Shown here: in pieces, positions 18,405 to 28,000 of the stretch
Layout: each line of letters begins with the position of its first letter
How positions within the stretch are numbered: position 1 is the stretch's first letter
Source of the DNA: Aurantiochytrium sp. KH105
Lineage: Eukaryota > Sar > Bigyra > Thraustochytrida > Thraustochytriidae
Length of the DNA: 64,000 nt
Direction: 5' to 3'
Assembly: GCA_003116975.1 (NCBI GenBank)
Contig: BGKB01000131.1
Location: 62,001-126,000, forward strand
The notes under the pieces: model-generated
Told to the model about the DNA's origin: nothing
Seen by the model: the letters and a program-made list of their open reading frames with translations, nothing else
Databases searched by the model: none
Translations under genes and position numbers: made by a program

Positions 18405-21400
18405 CTACTCGGACTCGGTTTCGTACTCGGTGTCGCTCGGAAGACTCGTGAGCACCTTTCCTTCGCTGCTTGGAAGAGGATACAATTTGCAGGCAAAGGC
18501 CTCTGGCGAGTACCGGGGCACGAGCCCAAGTCCTGGCGGCATCCGCGAAGGAACTTTGTCCCTGCCCGGCCACTTGCCGAGGGCGCCCTCGAAGATGGGT
18601 TCACGCGTCTTCACGTCGCGCACACAGCACGATTGGTCAGCCTCGAGATCTCCGAGCGTCCACTCAGTCTCGAGCTCAACGTCGCGACCATCGAGCGTAA
18701 AGGCGAGGATCCCCGCGCCATGAAAGACGTCCTGCTTCCAGCTCCCAAAGTACCATTCAGAAGGCGAAACTGACCAAGCGCCCTGCCCATGACGCTCTCC
18801 TTCGCTAAAGGTGCCCGAGTACTTGGTCTCATCCCCATAGGTAGCGTTGCCTACGCCGTGGGGCTTGCCCTCTTTGCTGAATCTGCCCTTGTACGTTGTC
18901 TTTCCCGAAGCGTCCGTGTAAAAACCTTCCTCGACGAAGCCTTCGTCATCGAAGACGCCATCAATTTTGTTTCCCTCGAGATCAAAGTAGATGCCTTGCC
19001 GCAGCACGTCTGCATCCCAAATACCGGAAACTTGGCCATGGCCCTTGACGATGCACGTGCCCCGTCCATTGCGCTTGTTGTGCTCCCAGGCACCGTCAAA
19101 CAAGTAATCATCGCCAAGCATAGCAACGCCACTGCCATGACGCATGTCGCTCTCCCAGGCTCCCTCATATCTCCATCCTGAGCGCGGCGAGGTATATACA
19201 CCACGACCTTGTCGTTCGACGCGAAGCTCAGAGGAATGTGTTGACGCATTGTCCTCTTCGGTCTGGGGCAAAGAGCGGCTCCGTCCACTCCGGCGTTCGA
19301 GATTCAGATCGATGAAGCCATCCACATCACTGATGAGAATCTCGCCACGGTACTCATCGCCATTTTCGAACTGAACAACCTCGCTGCACGTGTCCTTTTC
19401 GCGAGTTGTCTGCGTGCGACGTGCCCATTCGCGAAGGTAATCCTGGTTGTGCGATGGGTGCAGACCCTGTATGGCTCCTGGAGGCGCGTTTGGCAGCGAC
19501 CCATAGTCGATGTAGTGTGAAATCTCCGCAAACAAGCTATTCATCCACGACACAAAGAGCTCCTGAACCTTGACCTCGATCTCTTCATCCGAAAAATGGC
19601 CGCCGTCGATGGGCTCTGGCTCTTCGGTGTCTTCTTCATTTGTCGCCACCGAGACTTCGCCATCACCGCCTGTGCTCTGTGATTCTCCGCCATCATCCAG
19701 AGCCCTGTACGCAAGGTGATCATCGACTTGAGACGATGGCGCAGGTGCTGTCGACGCTCGCTGCGCATCGGGTTCAACCATTTGCGTAAAGGAATTCAAA
19801 AAGCTCGAAAAGGAAGCCGTCACGCTCCCTTGCTTACTTGAAGGACTGGGAGGAGATGTTACCGTAGGCATTGGGGTCATCGAAGCACCTTGCAAGGTCG
19901 GTTTTGCGCTTGCGACCGTAGATGTGGGCCCATTGCCTTGGCCAGGTGACGAGGCTGCCTTGCTCGATTGCTGTGTACCATGACTGTTTGCGGTGCGTGA
20001 ATGCGAGTGAAGCTTGCCACTATGCACACGTTTCCTTCCTTCGCGGGCAAAGAGGAGTCGGTCAATTTTACGTACAAAAGCTCGATCTTTGCCTCCGAGA
20101 TCAGCGGCCACGCGGCCCGCTGGTGTCAATGATATCGTGCGCACTGTTGGCTTATTGAGTTGCTGCAGCTTTGTCACGACCTCGTCTGTTTTCTCGCGCA
20201 TGAATCGCGCTGCTCGCGAGGAGAATCGTTCGAATGACTGCAGTGCCGGCAGCGCACCAGACGACTTTTCTGGAGATGGCAAACTCGACGAAGATGACGA
20301 CGATGACGGCAAGGCGTCATTCGTCATGGTCGGATCGTCTGCGTTTGGAGGCGATTGTTGCGCCTGCCATCGGGGTTTCATTGTTTCGAGGACCGCATCA
20401 TCGAGTTCGATTATAAGGTCTCCAAGTCCATTCCGCACAGTCGAAGCCATGACAGGGTTCGTGGTCCCGGCAAAGTAGCCACAACGTCCTTGCAAGTCTG
20501 ACGCTTTACCGGCCTTTGAGGTGACGCGCGGTGTGTAAACCTCGCGCAAGTCATCCATCTCCATGAGACTGCAGTAGGGCATGAGCAAAAGTTTACTTTT
20601 GAAGCGTTTTTGCTTGCTCGCTGCGTACCCTTGCAGACGCGGAGGTAAAACTGCGACGGCCAACTCGGCGAGTTCGCGGCATCGACTCGAGTGTCGCATG
20701 TCTTCGCCAACAAAACTTCCAAGCATGCCTCCACGACGAGGAAGAGTTCCAGAGATGCTGAGTACAATCTGGCTGACGAGGGCCCCTGCCGGACCAGTCA
20801 CCATCACGCCGGTATTTCCCAATAGCAGACACTTGAGAAGCGCGAGCGCCGGGCGGCTCCCGCCAAGCGCGCGCAAAGAGGTCAACAGCGTCGCCGGGCC
20901 CTGGATTGCTCGTGGTTCCCGACACAACGAGGGTCGAAGCAAACTCAAAAGTTTTGCATGCAGGCCACGCATACGTGCAAGACGCGTCTGCGACGAGTCT
21001 GCCCAGAGGATATCGTCTGCATGAGTTTCCATGAGCGATCGTACGTAATCGAACAAAGGAAGGTTGCAAAGAACCACCAGAGCGCGTTGGTGCTTGTTGC
21101 GCACGGCTTCATCGGACTCGACCTGTCGAAAACAAGAAACGCCAGCGACGAGAGCCGGCGCTTGCCGCAACAAAAAGTAGCTAAAGCCTTGGTCTTGTGC
21201 ATCGGCGCGGTCTGGCAGCGCCAAAAAGGCAAGCTTGGATCGAAAGTTTTGCTCTAGCTTGATTGTAACGGCACGTCTGCGGCTTGCCGGGGACACGGGT
21301 CGGCCATCTCCTCCTGCCACCGGATCATGCACGGGGAGAAGAGGAGTCGAAGACACGAACCCGCTCGATGAGCTCGCAGACAAGTTTGATTGACGCTCCG

Positions 21401-22142
21401 CGGGCAGAGAATTCGCCGTTGATGACAATGAGGAAGAAGAGAGACCGGCCAGGTCTGACTTGCTTCGCGAGCGTGACATTCCGGATGCCTTTTGCTGCAT
21501 TTCACCAACGCCTGGCTCGGCATCAAAAGCCTCGAGACCCTCTGGAAAGACCTCTTGGATCGAGGGTCCTTCCCTTACGTGGAACTCGACAACGCTAACG
21601 CTCACCGTAGCGTTGCGCTGGTCTGGGCTTGGAGCCTGCTGGGCCGCAAAAGTAACAAGAGGCTTTCCTGCACCGGGCGGAGGAGTGTGGGATCTTGCAC
21701 GCGGTGATGCTACCGTCGAAGAATCTGCAGTTGGCGGTGACGTTACTTCCTGCGCTGGCAACTCCGTCATCACCGTGTGCAATTCAGGTCTTTCTGCGCC
21801 GTCGTCTAGACCCATATTTCCAAGGTCCAGGTCCAGGTTCAGATTCCCATCTACATCCGGATCTCCGCCTACATCCGGATCTTGCTCTACTTTCAGGTCT
21901 ACATTTTCGTCCAGGTCCAGGCCCAGGTCTGGGGTGGTCAGCGTTTCTGGCGAGACAGCTTCGACTTCTCGTGCCGACGGAGGAGACCTGGCCGTCGCCA
22001 TGGTCTCCACGTTCGTCGCCCCGTCCTCGAGCACCTCGGCCGCTGCGTCTGGGCTCTTGCTGTCCTCGCCCTGCGCGCTCGCAGCGGCTTCGTCCCGCTC
22101 GCGCGCAGGGAGGCTCTGCTGAGCGTCGTCGTCGGGCTCCAT
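18405..22142 (-). CDS. AVL9-type DENN protein with C-terminal MORN repeats
   Basis: 1245 residues from the ATG at 22142 (MEPDDDAQQ). After a long acidic/Ser disordered start, an uDENN/longin-like strand (VSVVEFHVREGPSIQEVFPE, about 180) begins the AVL9 homology. It continues with SYFLLRQAPALVAGVSCFRQVESDE (about 315), a conserved central helix block, MPYCSLMEMDDL and GYFAGTTNPVM (about 550). AVL9 proteins act in late secretory traffic, and DENN modules are exchange factors for Rab GTPases. From about 930 to 1170 there are at least six MORN-type units (YEGAWESDMRHGSGV, FDGAWEHNKRNGRGT, YSGTFSEGERHGQG), which often bind membranes or phospholipids. Both halves lie in one frame without an intron. 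I know no AVL9 protein with MORN repeats. Confidence 0.75.
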   Translation of the reverse strand: MEPDDDAQQSLPARERDEAAASAQGEDSKSPDAAAEVLEDGATNVETMATARSPPSAREVEAVSPETLTTPDLGLDLDENVDLKVEQDPDVGGDPDVDGNLNLDLDLGNMGLDDGAERPELHTVMTELPAQEVTSPPTADSSTVASPRARSHTPPPGAGKPLVTFAAQQAPSPDQRNATVSVSVVEFHVREGPSIQEVFPEGLEAFDAEPGVGEMQQKASGMSRSRSKSDLAGLSSSSLSSTANSLPAERQSNLSASSSSGFVSSTPLLPVHDPVAGGDGRPVSPASRRRAVTIKLEQNFRSKLAFLALPDRADAQDQGFSYFLLRQAPALVAGVSCFRQVESDEAVRNKHQRALVVLCNLPLFDYVRSLMETHADDILWADSSQTRLARMRGLHAKLLSLLRPSLCREPRAIQGPATLLTSLRALGGSRPALALLKCLLLGNTGVMVTGPAGALVSQIVLSISGTLPRRGGMLGSFVGEDMRHSSRCRELAELAVAVLPPRLQGYAASKQKRFKSKLLLMPYCSLMEMDDLREVYTPRVTSKAGKASDLQGRCGYFAGTTNPVMASTVRNGLGDLIIELDDAVLETMKPRWQAQQSPPNADDPTMTNDALPSSSSSSSSLPSPEKSSGALPALQSFERFSSRAARFMREKTDEVVTKLQQLNKPTVRTISLTPAGRVAADLGGKDRAFVRKIDRLLFAREGRKRVHSGKLHSHSRTANSHGTQQSSKAASSPGQGNGPTSTVASAKPTLQGASMTPMPTVTSPPSPSSKQGSVTASFSSFLNSFTQMVEPDAQRASTAPAPSSQVDDHLAYRALDDGGESQSTGGDGEVSVATNEEDTEEPEPIDGGHFSDEEIEVKVQELFVSWMNSLFAEISHYIDYGSLPNAPPGAIQGLHPSHNQDYLREWARRTQTTREKDTCSEVVQFENGDEYRGEILISDVDGFIDLNLERRSGRSRSLPQTEEDNASTHSSELRVERQGRGVYTSPRSGWRYEGAWESDMRHGSGVAMLGDDYLFDGAWEHNKRNGRGTCIVKGHGQVSGIWDADVLRQGIYFDLEGNKIDGVFDDEGFVEEGFYTDASGKTTYKGRFSKEGKPHGVGNATYGDETKYSGTFSEGERHGQGAWSVSPSEWYFGSWKQDVFHGAGILAFTLDGRDVELETEWTLGDLEADQSCCVRDVKTREPIFEGALGKWPGRDKVPSRMPPGLGLVPRYSPEAFACKLYPLPSSEGKVLTSLPSDTEYETESE

Positions 22143-22422
22143 GGATAGATCGGATGGATGGATGGATGAATGTGCGCGGCAGGCGGGAAGATATCCGCCG
22201 CCCTGCGGCGGCAGCTCGGGCTCCTCGCGCGGCCGCGCCCGGGGTCTCCGTGCCGGCGGGCCGCGGGGAGGCCTCCGCTCTCGACCCGCGGGAGGCGCGA
22301 GCGTCCAGTCGGCGCGCGGGGAAAGAGATCTGCCGCGCGGGCTGGTCGCGGTTCGTGATTGGCGACGCGCAAGAACGAACAACACCAGCAATGGAACGAT
22401 AAGAACGAACGGACCTCCTTCT

Positions 22423-22440
22423 TTCCTTCCTTCCTTCCTT
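22423..22440. repeat. TTCC tetranucleotide microsatellite
   Basis: About four and a half TTCC units, about 280 bases upstream of the AVL9-MORN ATG. Confidence 0.85.
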
Positions 22441-22676
22441 CGTGATTGGCACTAGTACGTAGCATAGCGAGGTCCATGCCGAAATGTGCGTTATGAATGA
22501 CAAAGTCCACGTCCGGGTCCGAGCCGCGAGCTTGGGTTTCTCGCAAAGACGATTGGAGTGGAGGGGGCAAAAGGCACATCTAGCGCTGGGGAGGAAAGAG
22601 CAGCGCAGCTGGAGCTGCAGACTGACGCAACAAGGACACAGACTTGCCATTGTTGGGCGTGCGTGGCCTGACAAGA

Positions 22677-22701
22677 CGAGCGAGCGAGCGAGCGAGCGAG
22701 C
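22677..22701. repeat. CGAG tetranucleotide microsatellite
   Basis: About six tandem CGAG units in the divergent region upstream of AVL9-MORN. Confidence 0.85.
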
Positions 22702-23296
22702 AACCAGGTGGACGGACGACCGAGACCCTCTGGTCTCCTTCATCCCATTATTTGGCTTACGCACACGGTAAGCACAAAGCTCCTCGCGTCGCATTGCTAG
22801 GCTTGAGATTTGACGGCTCGATGGAGACTGTTGAGAATCTCTCACTGCTGGGCTCGAGGAGACATGGGGACTCCCGAAGCGCCAAAATCGCCGATTTCGA
22901 TCGTTTCCGACCTCCTGCAGACTCTAGAGTGGAGAGCGACACCTACGCGCACTTGCAATTAGACGGGGAAGAAGAAGAGTACGTTATGGAGCGTGGCAGG
23001 CAAATCAATTATTCAGAAAGAGAGAGAAGAAAGCTTACCAAAGAAAGACGTGACCTCTTGCGGGCCGTGATAATCCGTATAACAGCGGGCTCCACACACT
23101 TCGTCCAACCTCTTTTGCCAAGCAGGACAGCTGGCGTATTCTAGAAACACAATCGCCGCGCTCTCCAGACGCAAAACGAGCTCAGATTTACGGGTTGAGC
23201 ATCTCTGGCCGCGAGAGCGAGCACGGACAGCGAGATGCTGATCCAACATTGGCCACATTGCAGCCTGCAACACGATTTGAGAGCCGAAACGAGCGA

Positions 23297-24019
23297 ATGT
23301 CAACACATCGGCCACGCGGCCTGCATATTCCTGCCAATGTTTCTCGACGTGGCCATGCAAGCTCATCAGCTATTTCTTTCAAAAGTTCGCTTCCGTCTGT
23401 GGATCTTGCCGCGAACAGCCTGCAAGGGATCGTTAATACATATGACCGTACTCTCATCGTCCTCAACGAAAGACTGCAAGAGCTCGAAATGCTTGCAACG
23501 GAGAAACCTCGAAAGGCTAGTTCTGAGGGTTGCCGCGAACTCTGGACGCGTCTGGTCCGCGACACACACCGACTGTACGTCTTGCTGATTGCGTCACTGA
23601 TTCTTTTCGAGCGAGACGCAGATGCGGATCGGCAGCAAGAGTCTGGTCAGCTCAATGTTCACGAGTTTGACACCTTTGACTACGAAAGAATCAAGGAAGA
23701 AACCGACTATCGGATCACGTTAAAGATGCTCCAGCGCTGGTTCGCGTGGGGAGGGCGGATTCACGCAGCGTTTGAAAAACTCCGCAACCATGCGCGTGCG
23801 CTTCGGCGGCAAGGCTTTGATTTCAGTAAGCTCCACCTTTCTTGGGCAGGTTTTCGACAAATTGACGAGGCGTCGACGCGGTGCCTCGAGCGCATGGACA
23901 CGATTCGCGAGCTGCTTCGACGCTTCGACCTGCAGAATGCCACTACAGCAGTGATGGCGGCCATGCGTTTTCGCAAACTTTCGCCAAAAGGAGACATGCA
24001 GCTCGCGCCAAGGCGCTAG
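23297..24019 (+). CDS. Helical protein of unknown function
   Basis: 240 residues from the ATG at 23297; the frame is open to 23195 without an earlier ATG. Composition is that of a folded, mostly helical protein: amphipathic stretches such as RTLIVLNERLQELEML and MLQRWFAWGGRIHAAFEKL, and one hydrophobic segment LYVLLIASLILF (about 95-106) flanked by charges, which could be a buried helix or short membrane helix. No motif allows a family assignment. A 5' exon at 22821-23066 is possible (see the flanking region). It ends about 200 bases before the stop of the convergent uS17m gene. Confidence 0.55.
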   Translation: MSTHRPRGLHIPANVSRRGHASSSAISFKSSLPSVDLAANSLQGIVNTYDRTLIVLNERLQELEMLATEKPRKASSEGCRELWTRLVRDTHRLYVLLIASLILFERDADADRQQESGQLNVHEFDTFDYERIKEETDYRITLKMLQRWFAWGGRIHAAFEKLRNHARALRRQGFDFSKLHLSWAGFRQIDEASTRCLERMDTIRELLRRFDLQNATTAVMAAMRFRKLSPKGDMQLAPRR

Positions 24020-24215
24020 AGATGAGGCTTGAGTTTTGGCTATAGAGTTTGAGGCGAAATGGTGAACAACAAGCGATACCCGCGTGTCATTGAGCAATCA
24101 GCCGAGACAACGCAGCACCAAAGCATAGGTTGCACTATTTACTCTTCCGATTTGTGTGGGGAAATTGGTTGTTTCATTGTTTTGTTTTGTTTTGTTATGT
24201 TTATCTGCGGAAAAA

Positions 24216-24650
24216 CTAAAGGTCGTAGAGCTTGTCCTCCTCGAGCATGCGGGCCTCGTACTCGCGACGCTTCTTCTTGTCCTCCTTGCGCTTTGCTGCC
24301 TTTTCGAATCGAACCTTTCGCTTCTCTGGGTCGCGGACCAGCGGTTTGAGGGGTGGAGGCGGCGTCGCGAGCTCGCGACCGTCAAAGGTACGGATGAAAT
24401 CGATCAGGTTGAAGGCCTTGTTCTTGCTAATTGGCCTGCAGGTGACAATCTGCACAATATCTCCCTCCTTGGCAAGCTCCAGCTCGTCGTGCGCCATGAA
24501 CTTCTTGTTGCGCTTGACGTACTTTTCGTACCGCGGGTGCGGCACGAAGCGCTCGACGTCCACGACAATGCTCTTGTTCATCTTGGTCGACACCACCCGG
24601 CCCACGAACTTGCGCGGCCCCGGGGCAGCGCGCAGCAGACGGAGCGCCAT
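24216..24650 (-). CDS. Mitochondrial small-subunit ribosomal protein uS17m
   Basis: 144 residues from the ATG at 24650. The fold of bacterial-type S17 is clear: FVGRVVSTKMNKSIVVDVERFVPHPRYEKYVKRNKKFMAHDE is the OB-fold core, followed by GDIVQIVTCRPISKNKAF. The short Arg/Ala N-terminus (MALRLLRAAPG) could serve in mitochondrial targeting. A C-terminal charged helix (EKAAKRKEDKKKRREYEARMLEE region) extends beyond bacterial S17. The frame stays open to 24770 with an Ala/Arg-rich stretch starting at a GTG; if an upstream non-ATG start were used, the targeting sequence would be longer. S17 binds 16S-type rRNA early in assembly. Confidence 0.88.
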   Translation of the reverse strand: MALRLLRAAPGPRKFVGRVVSTKMNKSIVVDVERFVPHPRYEKYVKRNKKFMAHDELELAKEGDIVQIVTCRPISKNKAFNLIDFIRTFDGRELATPPPPLKPLVRDPEKRKVRFEKAAKRKEDKKKRREYEARMLEEDKLYDL

Positions 24651-25007
24651 CCTTGCGTCTTTGCGCGCGTCTGCGCTCGCAGCAGCCGCGGCTCTTCGCG
24701 CGCCTTCGCAAGCCCTCCTCGCAGCGCTCTTGGCGTCCGTGGTCTGGCCTCCAGTGCCGCGCAGCGCCACTCGGGTCTCACCCTATAGTTTGGGTACTAG
24801 ACTGCACTAGACGGCACTACTTTCATCAGAACAAGGAAAGAAAGAAGGAAGAAGAAGAAGAAAGACTTCAAGCTCTACTGCAGAATGCCTGATCAAATCA
24901 ACGTTTGTTTGAGAGCAGCAGCAGCACAAGCAGCAGCAAGAAGCAGATGAAGCAGCCGGCGATAAAAAGGAACGCACTGGGAAATCGTAAAGATCGTTAA
25001 GAGTATA
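24651..25007. other. Intergenic stretch upstream of uS17m
   Basis: About 360 bases between the uS17m start and the stop of the EF-hand/WD40 gene, both on the minus strand. A purine-rich GAA-type run lies near 24836-24867. No gene recognised. Confidence 0.4.
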
Positions 25008-28000
25008 TTATGATTTGTAATCGACGTCTGTGTGCTGAAAGTCGAACATGAGCTCGATGAACTCGTCCTCGGAAAGCTCGTGGTCCAGGGTAAAGTTGAA
25101 CTTTTTGGTGAGACGCTCCAGGTCCGCAAAGGAGAAAAGAAGGTCTTCGTCGCTGCCAAACTGGTCTCGCGGCTTGTACTCGCGCTTGTTGAGGACTTCA
25201 AAGAGCTCGATGAGCGAAAGCGTACCACCTCTATCCTTGTCGTAGAGCCGAAAGAGTTCGCGGAGCTCTTTGCGGTCAGCAGGCGTCATCACAGGATTGC
25301 AGTTATCCTCCGTGTTGTTGTAGGTTGCCTCAATGAAATCTTCCATGGCGCGCAGGTCTTCGGCGCTCGCGCCGACAAAAAACATGCGCAGCATCTCTGA
25401 AAAGGAAATTGAACCGTTGCCGTCCGTATCGAGCGTATCGAACATACTCGCAAGCTGCTCCACATCCACACCGAGCTTGTCCACATTGTCCATGAGTACC
25501 TCGAGCTCAACCAGCTTTCCGCTAGGGTCGCTCATTTGGTCAAAAAGGATCTTGTGACTTAAAATCTCGCGCTTCGAATAGATGCCAATGTTGGAGCTGT
25601 TTGCCCCTGATAGCAACGGCCCGTTCGGGTTCGTAAATGTCGACTCGCGGCGTCGCTGCATGCTGCGCTGAGTGGCCGCCGATATAACGCTTGTGCGAGA
25701 CTCGGAGACGAGCGTTGCTCTGCGTAGAATCGACTGTCGCGAGGGGCGTCGAACATTCTCAATCGAGCCATCGAGGTTGCGCTGATGCCTGCCCGACTTT
25801 GCCGTCTTCAAACTCGAATCTGATGCGTCTTGGCTCAACTCACTTTGTTGATCTTGCATCAAAAAGCTGACACGAGCCATGGAGCGCCGACGATAGTCGG
25901 GGATCGAAGCCACATCCCCCTTCGTAGGGCTGTCTTCCGCCGTCTCTGGAATGTCCTGAAACAGTGATTCACCATCTTCCATATTCAGGGTTGCTCGTGA
26001 AGGATGCCCTCCCATCTCTCGAATCGTCTCAGAAAAGAACATCTGGTCCTTGTGGCTGCTCCTGTCGTTGTCGGACCCGTCACTTCTACTGCTGCGACTG
26101 CTATCTCTCGAAATTTCCGTCGACGCCGAGACGAACTCGAGGGCTTCCTGGATGTCTTCCAGAAAAGCTGCGCCGCGACGGGATCTTTCGCTTTGCCGAC
26201 TTGTATCCACACTTCGACGCGAAGCTCTGTCCAAAACACTGACCCTTCGCCCGGCATGGGGAGACGACATCTCGGGAACCTGTTTCTTCGTCTCATGTAC
26301 AGCAGCGTGCTCCTGGATGTGCGCTGCTGGGAGAGCTGGCAGCGAAACGGAGCGCTGCACGCGCTTTCCGGCGGATTCACACGGGTCGTCAGAACCTGCA
26401 ACGACGCTCAAGGCCTCATTTGCTTTGCTTGACGATATTTGCAACGAGAGGTGTCGAGCTCGACGCTTCTGTTTGGACTTTTGCTTTTGCGCCGTAGCCT
26501 TTTCCTCTTCTTCACGTAGCAACGCGCGTAAAAGAGGCGACGGTGTCGTGTCAACTTTGGTCTCACGCAGATGTTTTTGCAAATCTTGCAAGTCGCGCTT
26601 TCGCTGCACTTCGAGCTCATAGCTTCTGTATGAATTGCGCAACGGTGAAAATCGATCTTCGGTCCTTCCATGCTCAGTGTCAGACCACGGGTCCGTGGGT
26701 GCCTCGATTTGAGGTAGTTTTGTCGGCCCGGACGCCTTGTTATCTTGCTCTGCTGCAATCGCATCGAGTGTTGCGTCGTTCGCAGGCAACGAATCCCTCG
26801 AGGCTTTCTGTTCTTCGTCTTCATCCTTTTCTTCATTCTTCGGTTCTACTTCTTTTCCATTCTGCTCTTCATCTTCTTTCTCTTCTTTGTGCTGGCATTT
26901 CTGCTCTTGACTTTGCCTTTGCTGCCTTTGCTGCTGTCCATTGCGTGATGTAGGACTGTCGAGTATGCCTGCGGTCATTTCATGGTGGTCAAGAGTTTGA
27001 GTAAAATCGATATCAAAGGCATCTCTGCCTTCTCGATGCTGGCCGTCCGCGAGGAGCAAAAGCGCCAGTGCTTTGGCCACTCGCGTGTTGCCAAGACGTA
27101 CGATTTCACCGGAAAATTTCTCCGCTCGCATGTGCACGTCAATATCGATCTCAGGGGGCGAGCGAATGGCGAGCGTCTGGCGTGTCAAAAGCCGAGGAAG
27201 CGAGTACTTTGCTCGCACGCTTTGCAAGATGCGGATTGCCTCATCGTAGCGTTCCCACAATTTTGCGTCGATGTCAAGATTGAACCTGTACGCCACATTC
27301 TTGGCCAAACCCTTTTGGACATTGGCAACTTCGTTTGCACTCATTGAAAGGTTTCCGATACGCTTGCCTGCATGATTCCATATTCTCACGTTTCCGTCCA
27401 TTGAGGTCGTAAGAATGGACTCGGGCATTGCGATGACTTGCATTGAGTTTATATTCTCCGCATGTGCCGCAAAAAGCTTGAGAACGGGAAGACGTGCTTT
27501 GATTTTGGTCTCCGAGGACTTGATGTTTTTTCTGATGCGCAAAAGCTTTTGGCGCATGCGCTCTTGGCGCCGCTTGCGCTCCTTGCGCTCGAGCATCTTC
27601 TGCCGACGCGTCTCCTCCACCTCGGGCCCCGAAGTGTCGTTGTCTTGCTCGTCTGCTCGAAAACCGTCAAAGTCCTCGAAGAGATAGCGGTAGCTCAGCT
27701 CGACGTGACGAGACGCATTGTAGCCTTCAAAGCTTGGAGGCAACTTCTCTGGATCCAGAGGTTCGGATCCGAGGTCTTTCAGACACAAGCCGAGGTTCCA
27801 TTCCTTCATGTCGCCGCGCTGGTCACCAGTGTAAAGAGTGATTCCGTTTTCTGAGCGCTGGATCTCGAGACAACAGACAGGCACTGGGTCAAAGTCCTCG
27901 CTTGGAAAGTAAATGCGGAGGTTTTTGCTACTGCCGACGGTAGCTCGGCGGTTCAATCTGCGACGAAAGCTGCCGTGCTTTGGAGAAATGTTGAGTGTTT

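Larger units (their letters stand above)
22143..23296. other. Divergent region upstream of AVL9-MORN, with a possible unassigned exon
   Basis: About 1.15 kb with two tetranucleotide microsatellites. A plus-strand open segment starting at an ATG at 22821 reads with a coding-like mix of charged residues (YAHLQLDGEEEEYVMERG) to about 23066. There a GT could join in frame to an AG at 23184-23185, giving continuity with the next gene. The donor is weak, so this is only a candidate first exon. Confidence 0.3.
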
